The translations under genes and the position numbers were made by a program. The notes under the pieces are model-generated. The model was not told the DNA's origin. It worked only from the letters and a program-made list of their open reading frames with translations, and ran no database searches. A stretch of DNA of 64,000 nucleotides. Source: Liolophura sinensis (Eukaryota; Mollusca; Polyplacophora; Chitonida; Chitonidae). The DNA lies in NCBI RefSeq assembly GCF_032854445.1, contig NC_088300.1, positions 32,035,608 through 32,099,607 of the forward strand, read 5' to 3'. Positions 57,301 through 64,000 of the stretch are shown one piece after another. Numbering within the stretch: position 1 is the stretch's first letter; every line of letters starts with the position of its first letter.

Positions 57301-58245
57301 CATTTTATGTAGGGTTACCATTTTTTTGCTGTGTGCCTTACAAAAGATTGTCTGATAATTTCTTAACATATCATGTTACAGACACGTGATAAAATCATAA
57401 ATGCTATCTTGTCAGAATGGTTGCCTCACACAATGCAAACCTTTCCACACCAAATATTCCCAAGAATATATTCCAAACAAAATACAACCAGAACGTCAGC
57501 ATTGTAAATGAATCAGATTTCCAGTATAACAAAACAATTAATTTCTTTCCCAACTGAAAATAATGCCCATAATTCCATTCCATCTCTTTGGAATCCCTGG
57601 CCTTGGTCTGGTTAGCCAGCCTTTGATATCAACTTTTTTAGCCAGTAACCTCAACGAAAGTAAATAATTTCATGTATCACATTCTGTGGTCTTCGCACAA
57701 TAGTACCTTCTTACCGAAGTCAAAATGCATAATACAAGATGTAAATATCTGAACAGAATGTTTACAAAATAGATCCTCATTCAGTTCTGTGAATAACTTG
57801 AGCATTTCAGAGAATCAGACGGTTGAAAGTACACAGCAGATCCCACAATCCTCTTGGCTATGTTATGTGTACTCACGACAGATGTATGCACATGGTAGAG
57901 AATCGTGCGAAGGAATAAATTATCAACCGAGTCAATAAATTCTTTCATGTCGGCCAGACAAAACAAAATGTTCTATCTAGAAGATGAAGGTAACTTCCCA
58001 GCGCAGTCGTTCGTATCTGGACAGATTTACATACAACCTGGTATTTTGTAGGCATGGAAGGCACTTTACTTTTTACAGACAAAACATGAACATTTCCCCT
58101 TCAAGATCATATTACCTGTGAACAAGAAGCAAGTATGACACATATACGCATCCTATTGGGATCGGCAGCATTGCAAGCAGGGAAACTCAGAGACTGTAAT
58201 ATGCAGGGAAAAAAGTAGGTGTTTCAGAAAATCCCTTCTTCTTCA
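54369..58245. other. Gene-free DNA; one dispersed repeat and a possible untranslated exon
   Basis: It holds one member of the direct repeat pair (56381-56546) and A-runs. A CpG-containing stretch at 55290-55460 has a minus-strand donor, AAACTGAG|GTGAGG, which could end a 5' UTR exon. No reading frame supports a protein. The stretch 54664-54700 resembles part of ISCA2 intron 1 near 11190 (CACTTATAAGGTGAATGAA-like), so it is dispersed repeat. Confidence 0.4.
56381..56546 (+). repeat. Dispersed direct repeat R2, left copy
   Basis: AGGTACAGTTAGAACAATGT, ATTAATCTTCGCAGAACTAT and TATATAGTACTAGTACT(A/G)C recur at 61441-61624 in the same order and orientation. The two copies lie 5.06 kb apart and bracket the 111-bp satellite. 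No coding frame is shared. Confidence 0.88.
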
Positions 58246-60638
58246 ACACAGACGAATGGACAGACATGATGATAAAATAATATGCTGATGTGATACAATG
58301 CTACAGAGAGGTATACTGGAACATCCCCCATTATCAGCCTGCAAGGCACACAATACAAACAGACGAATGGAAAGACATGATGATAAAATAATCTGCTGAT
58401 GTGATACAATGCTACAGAGAGGTATACTGGAACATCCCTCATTATCAGTCTGTTAGGTACATAACACAAACAGACAACTGGACAGACATGATGATAAAAT
58501 AATCTGCTGATGTGATACAATGCTACAGAGAGGTATACTGGAACATCCCCCATTATCAGCCTGTAAGGCACACAATACAAACAGACGAATGGACAGACAT
58601 GATGATAAAATAATATGCTGATGTGATTCAATGCTACAGAGAGGTATACTGGAACATCCCCCATTATCAGTCTGTTAGGCACATAACACAAACAGACGAA
58701 TGGACAGACCTGATGATAAAATAATCTGCTGATGTGATACAATGCTACAGAGAGGTATACTGGAACATCCCCCATTATCAGTCTGCAAGGCACACAATAC
58801 AAACAGACAAATGGACAGACATGATGATAAAATAATCTGCTGATGTGATACAATGCTACAGAGAGGTATACTGGAACATCCCTCATTATTATTCTGTAAG
58901 GCACACAAGACAAACAGACAAATGGACAGACCTGATGATAAAATAATCTGCTGATGTGATACAATGCTACAGAGAGGTATACTGGAACATCCCTCATTAT
59001 CAGTCTGTTAGGCACATAACACAAACAGACAACTGGACAGACATGATGATAAAATAATCTGCTGATGTGATACAATGCTACAGAGAGGTATACTGGAACA
59101 TCCCCCATTATCATTCTGTAAGGCACACAAGACAAACAGACAACTGGACAGACATGATGATAAAATAATCTGCTGATGTGATACAATGCTACAGAGAGGT
59201 ATACTGGAACATCCCCCATTATCAGCCTGTAAGGCACACAATACAAACAGACGAATGGACAGACATGATGATAAAATAATATGCTGATGTGATTCAATGC
59301 TACAGAGAGGTATACTGGAACATCCCCCATTATCAGTCTGTTAGGCACATAACACAAACAGACGAATGGACAGACCTGATGATAAAATAATCTGCTGATG
59401 TGATACAATGCTACAGAGAGGTATACTGGAACATCCCCCATTATCAGTCTGCAAGGCACACAATACAAACAGACAAATGGACAGACATGATGATAAAATA
59501 ATCTGCTGATGTGATACAATGCTACAGAGAGGTATACTGGAACATCCCTCATTATCAGTCTGTTAGGCACATAACACAAACAGACAACTGGACGGACATG
59601 ATGATCAAATAATATGCTGATGTGATACAATGCTACAGAGAGGTATACTGGAACATCCCCCATTATCAGCCTGCAAGGCACACAATACAAACAGACGAAT
59701 GGAAAGACATGATGATAAAATAATATGCTGATGTGATTCAATGCTACAGAGAGGTATACTGGAATATCCCTCATTATCAGTCTGTTAGGCACATAACACA
59801 AACAGACGAATGGACAGACCTGATGATAAAATAATCTGCTGATGTGATACAATGCTACAGAGAGGTATACTGGAACATCCCTCATTATCAGTCTGTAAGG
59901 CACACAAGACAAACAGACAAACAGACGGACATGATGATAAAATAATCTGCTGATGTGATACAATGCTACAGAGAGGTAGAGTGGAACATCCCCCATTATC
60001 ATTCTGTAAGGCACACAAGACAAACAGACGAACGGACAGACATGATGATAAAATAATCTGCTGATGTGATACAATGCTACAGAGAGGTATACTGGAACAT
60101 CCCCCATTATCAGTCTGTAAGGCACACAAGACAAACAGACAAATGGAAAGACATGATGATAAAATAATCTGCTGATGTGATACAATGCTACAGAGAGGTA
60201 TACTGGAACATCCCCATTATCATTCTGTAAGGCACACAAGACAAACAGACGAACGGACAGACATGATGATAAAATAATATGCTGATGTGATACAATGCTA
60301 CAGAGAGGTATACTGGAACATCCCCCATTATCAGTCTGTAAGGCACACAATACAAACAGACAAATGGAAAGACATGATGATAAAATAATCTGCTGATGTG
60401 ATACAATGCTACAGAGAGGTATACTGGAACATCCCCCATTATCAGTCTGTAAGGCACACAAGACAAACAGACAAATGGACAGACATGATGATAAAATAAT
60501 CTGCTGATGTGATACAATGCTACAGAGAGGTATACTGGAACATCCCTCATTATTATTCTGTAAGGCACACAAGACAAACAGACAAATGGAAAGACATGAT
60601 GATAAAATAATCTGCTGATGTGATACAATGCTAAAGAG
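58246..60638. repeat. 111-bp satellite, about 21.5 copies, with higher-order structure
   Basis: The unit contains GACAGACATGATGATAAAAT, TGATGTGATACAATGCTACA, GAGAGGTATACTGGAACATC and a CCATTATCAG(T/C)CTG(T/C) segment. Copies are highly alike, with few indels. 111 is a multiple of three, so a 782-codon frame (58224-60572, minus) stays open, with CALQTDNGGCSSIPLCSIVS or CVPYRLIMGDVPVYLSVALY repeated. I judge it non-coding. Blocks near 58561 and 59227 match over more than 300 bases, a 666-bp (six-unit) higher-order repeat. Confidence 0.95.
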
Positions 60639-63133
60639 AAAACTGGGTATTGATACAAAATTTGCCTAAACTAATTTAGTGTACACTGCTGTTATAATCT
60701 CCTATGTAACAACCTATCCCACATGTAACAGCTACATATGTGTTGTACACAGATTTTATCACACTGCTCTAAAAAAAAAGTGAGGAAAGAAAAGACGAAA
60801 AACATATCACATATACTGTTTGGATTCAGCATAACTATAAAGCCTAACGTACTGTTTTTACATGAACTAATAATACCCTACTAATGATATCTAATTATAT
60901 GATCAATACAAATATCACAATATTGAAGAACAAAAATCCAAGTGAGAGAAAATGACAATATCCAATATCAACAATGGTCAAAAAAAAAAACAAAAAAAAA
61001 AAAACTAATAAGACTCTTGTAAAAAGGCGATCATTTCTCTTGGAAAATTTCCACTGGCATCATGTAGTATTTACAATGTTTGTATAACATCAGTGATATA
61101 TATATCCTCACATAATCAAATCAGAAATATCCTGGTGCGCTCAAGCATGCTCAAAAAGAACAACAACATAAATGTGAATATTCATTCAATGGTTGCTTTA
61201 TATTTGATTCTTGTTACAATTTTCCTGTTTTTTTTGTTTTTTGTTTTTTTTTCAGGCTGTTACAAGTAATAATTCTCAAAAGTTGTTGCTAAAGTGTGAG
61301 AATGAAATGTAATACCCAACAGACCAAAAACAAAAAATAATGCTTGAAAAACTTGAGGGCAACTGTGGTAAATGACTTAAAATTTTGCCATAAAAATTGC
61401 ATTATAGAGGCAAATAACTTTTGGTGCTGAAACTTACCCCAGGTACAGTTAGAACAATGTAACTAATATTATTATTAATACAATATTAATCTTCGCAGAA
61501 CTATTATATAGTACTAGTACTGCATTTTTCGATCAACAAGTAATATAATATAACTATACTTAACTAAAGGTAAATGTGAGCTTGTATCATTAATAGTAAA
61601 ATACTGCTTTAAATGCATGTAGTATCGCATTCTTTCCTTCACCATGTAAATAGGAATATCCCAAATACACTGCATTATCTCCCTTGTTGTGAATTCAGAT
61701 AGCACAAGCGGTGGTTGGCCTTGACCTTTATGAAGATCATAAGGATATTATGATGAGAGTAATACCCTAAAAACATACGCTTACTTGATGGGTATCAATA
61801 TAATAAACATTTGACAAACCACTGTGTGGTAGGAGATACAAGGAACAAAGAAAAACAATGGCAAAAAACAAAGACATTTTAAGATTACCTTTTCGAGTCA
61901 AACTGGCATCAATTCAGTTTTCTCCATTCCACAAATACAACTATTACAAAACATTCAAACTTTGTGTCCTTAAAGCATAATTTGAATTCATTACTCCCAA
62001 ATTAAAAAAAAGGCTCTTCAATTTGCCTCATGTCGAACGAAGAAACAATTTCAAGAATGTGTTAAAAAGGCTTTTAACCAAGGCCATTAAACCATTTACT
62101 GACCTTTGCCACAGGGTTTTATTCAAAATTGCTCTGGATAAACTTTTTGGGGGAATGGCATCATAATAGTATCAAAACTCGAGCTCAAGGAAAGTAACTT
62201 AATCTTCCCAGTGTTCCATGACAATTTACACTGCTACTGAACATCGTTATGGACTAGTTTAACACCCCCTACATGTACATAACCTTGTATTAGGTTACTT
62301 CTGCCCCCTCCTTCATTACACTATCACAATTACAGACTTGACACCATGACACACTTACAGGCTCTGATGGTCAACAACAACCTAGTTGATATTCTACTGG
62401 TCAGCCAATGGAAACATTGTATTTCAGTTTTCAGGCATAAAAGTACATTTTTATGAACAAAAGCTCTGGAAAAAAAGTCTTATTTAAATAAGTGATACAC
62501 AAAATAATTTTGACAATATTTATAACTTAGTAATTACAGATATGAGAAGTTGCTTCATTTTTCGTTTTAAATTTATTCTCATTCATCACATGAGAAATGC
62601 ACAAGCATTATTTTAGGTAGCCATCTTGACTGGAATATAATACAAATGCCTACAATTTCTTTGAATTTTTCAACAACTAAACACCCTGCTGTATTTGTGA
62701 AACTGGGTGAAAATCCAAGCAAAATATAAAGTGTTTTACAAATAAATCCCATACAATTTCACCTGAGTTTTCACAGGCTGTATAAACAATCTTTAGTCTT
62801 ACAGTTCTCAGAGCAGGTTGATTAATTGATGAAAAAATTATATGACTTTATAGGAGGTTTACTATGAGCCAACCAAGCTAATTCTAACAGCTCCATGGTA
62901 CATGTATATTTGAGTCTCATATTCGCATGGTTGAAGTCACACAATATACAGTCTATATCTGGCATGTTATCTTCCAATTAATCGTGCACAGTTATAAAGC
63001 GCACATTGATGTTATGTAATCTGGTTATCATCTGTGACATTTCACATATATGCCAACAGTGTATACACCTGATTAAAAATGTACCGCTAAATGTCACTTT
63101 TTCTACATACAATACATGGATATTATGTATGCC
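60639..63133. other. Gene-free AT-rich DNA with right copy of repeat R2
   Basis: Apart from 61441-61624 (repeat R2) and homopolymer runs at 60980-61010 and 61227-61253, nothing is recognised on either strand. The open frame at 61514-61705 lies in the repeat. Confidence 0.5.
61441..61624 (+). repeat. Dispersed direct repeat R2, right copy
   Basis: It matches 56381-56546 with few substitutions. An extra ~22 bases near 61585 (CATTAATAGTAAAATACTGC) are absent from the left copy. Both end AAATGCATGTAGTA. Confidence 0.88.
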
Positions 63134-63460
63134 TTGCCAAAGTGGACATTTTACATGTATAATGTATATAACATGCCAAAGTGGACATTTTACACGTATA
63201 GTGTATATAACATGCCAAAGTGGACATTTTACACGTATAGTGTATATAACATGCCAAAGTGGACATTTTACACGTATAGTGTATATAACATGCCAAAGTG
63301 GACATTTTACACGTATAGTGTATATAACATGCCAAAGTGGACATTTTACACGTATAGTGTATATAACATGCCAAAGTGGACATTTTACATGTATAGTGTA
63401 TATAACATACCAAAAGGGACATTTTACATGTATAGTGTATACAACATACCAAAGTAGACA
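63134..63460. repeat. 39-bp minisatellite, about 8 copies
   Basis: The unit is ATGCCAAAGTGGACATTTTA followed by CACGTATAGTGTATATAAC. Inner copies are nearly identical and outer ones slightly diverged. Because 39 is 13 codons, three frames stay open (IVYITCQSGHFTR and others). These are not genes. Confidence 0.96.
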
Positions 63461-63465
63461 TTTTA

Positions 63466-63547
63466 ATTCTATTTATTTATTTTATGAGAATATTTCACTT
63501 ATACCACGGCAGCCAGCATTATGGACTGGGAAAACCTGGCAGAGCTT
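63466..63547 (-). mobile_element. SINE family 1, 3' end, minus strand
   Basis: On the minus strand: CAGGTTTTCCCAGTCCATAA, TGCTGGCTGCCGTGGTATAA, GTGAAATATTCTCATAAAAT and AAATAAATAG. It directly follows the 39-bp array. Confidence 0.75.
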
Positions 63548-64000
63548 GAGGGAAACAACATTCTACATGAATACTGTATACGCTTCCACAAAATACCATA
63601 TGTATATTTTTTAGGCATAAACTAGACATACTGTGCCTCTTGTACATACTTCACAAAAAAAAAAACACGCAAAATTGTATTTTATCCAAAAACAAAAATA
63701 AGTGATTTATGAGAAATTGTGCAGTGGAGTTTGCAACAAGTGAAGATCAACATTAGTGTTAAAAGTAACAACAACAAAAAAATGAACAAAATGAACAAAA
63801 TAACACAACAGGTCATGTTGTACAGAGGGCACAAAATTACAATCCCATAGCTGAAGATACTGTTGATCTAGGTTAACTACAAGCACTTAAAGAAATATCA
63901 ACAGTTCTCCAATAAGGACCATTGTAACATCATATATAAATTTTATTGAGCATCACATAAAACAACAAACAATACTAATTCTTCTCAAATTAGATATTAG
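63548..64000. other. Right edge, nothing recognised
   Basis: AT-rich sequence with A-runs at 63655-63665 and CAACAACAA tracts. No exon, RNA gene or element is recognised. Confidence 0.6.

Noticed and set aside
58224-60572. 782-codon open frame on the minus strand, hydrophobic-looking repeats
   Set aside because: It is the 111-bp satellite read in one frame. The other frames are also open for long runs, and there is no start context, domain or unique sequence.
63006-63614. 202-codon plus-strand frame
   Set aside because: It is mainly the 39-bp array, running on into a SINE fragment.

Overview
The window is animal nuclear DNA. It is AT-rich and intron-rich, crowded with minisatellites and tRNA-derived SINEs, and shows no operons or ribosome-binding sites. 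Three genes can be supported by exon reading, matching splice phases and family motifs: a novel-type protein kinase C (epsilon/eta, Aplysia Apl II-like), the mitochondrial Fe-S assembly factor ISCA2, and an estrogen-receptor-type nuclear receptor. An ER with this DNA-binding domain and ligand-binding domain, together with the SINE tail families, points to a lophotrochozoan, most probably a mollusc. That placement is an inference.

Layout. 1-4192: 5' end of the PKC gene on the minus strand (two coding exons; the rest lies beyond the left edge). 4193-8128: spacer between the divergent PKC and ISCA2 genes, with a putative PKC promoter, a SINE and a long TA microsatellite. 8129-14833: complete ISCA2 on the plus strand in four coding exons (151 residues), with exon 1 recovered by splice phase. 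14834-19830: gene-free, with SINEs and a 24-bp minisatellite of about 1 kb. 19831-24819: repeat-poor DNA downstream of the ER stop codon, possibly a very long 3' UTR. 24820-32523: eight coding exons of the ER gene on the minus strand, spliced in phase from the A/B region to the stop (462 residues). 32524-46450: upstream ER introns and promoter candidates; a possible N-terminal exon is at 45312-45403 and a TATA-like, nuclear-receptor-site-bearing promoter candidate at about 46260-46446. 46450-64000: no convincing gene; it holds further minisatellites (16, 20, 111 and 39 bp units), SINEs, a 5-kb-spaced direct repeat and a hairpin.

The genes act in separate cell processes (lipid-activated kinase signalling, mitochondrial 4Fe-4S assembly, nuclear transcription) and nothing suggests a shared pathway. 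Most long open frames in the window are artefacts of tandem repeats whose unit or higher-order unit is a multiple of three (24, 39, 51, 111 bp) and should not be annotated as proteins. The most interesting details are a 52-bp tandem duplication that copies an ER splice acceptor, an overlapping uORF in ISCA2 that ends exactly at the exon 1 border, paired TCAAGGTC sites near the ER promoter candidate, and a near-perfect foldback element at 39.6-39.8 kb.
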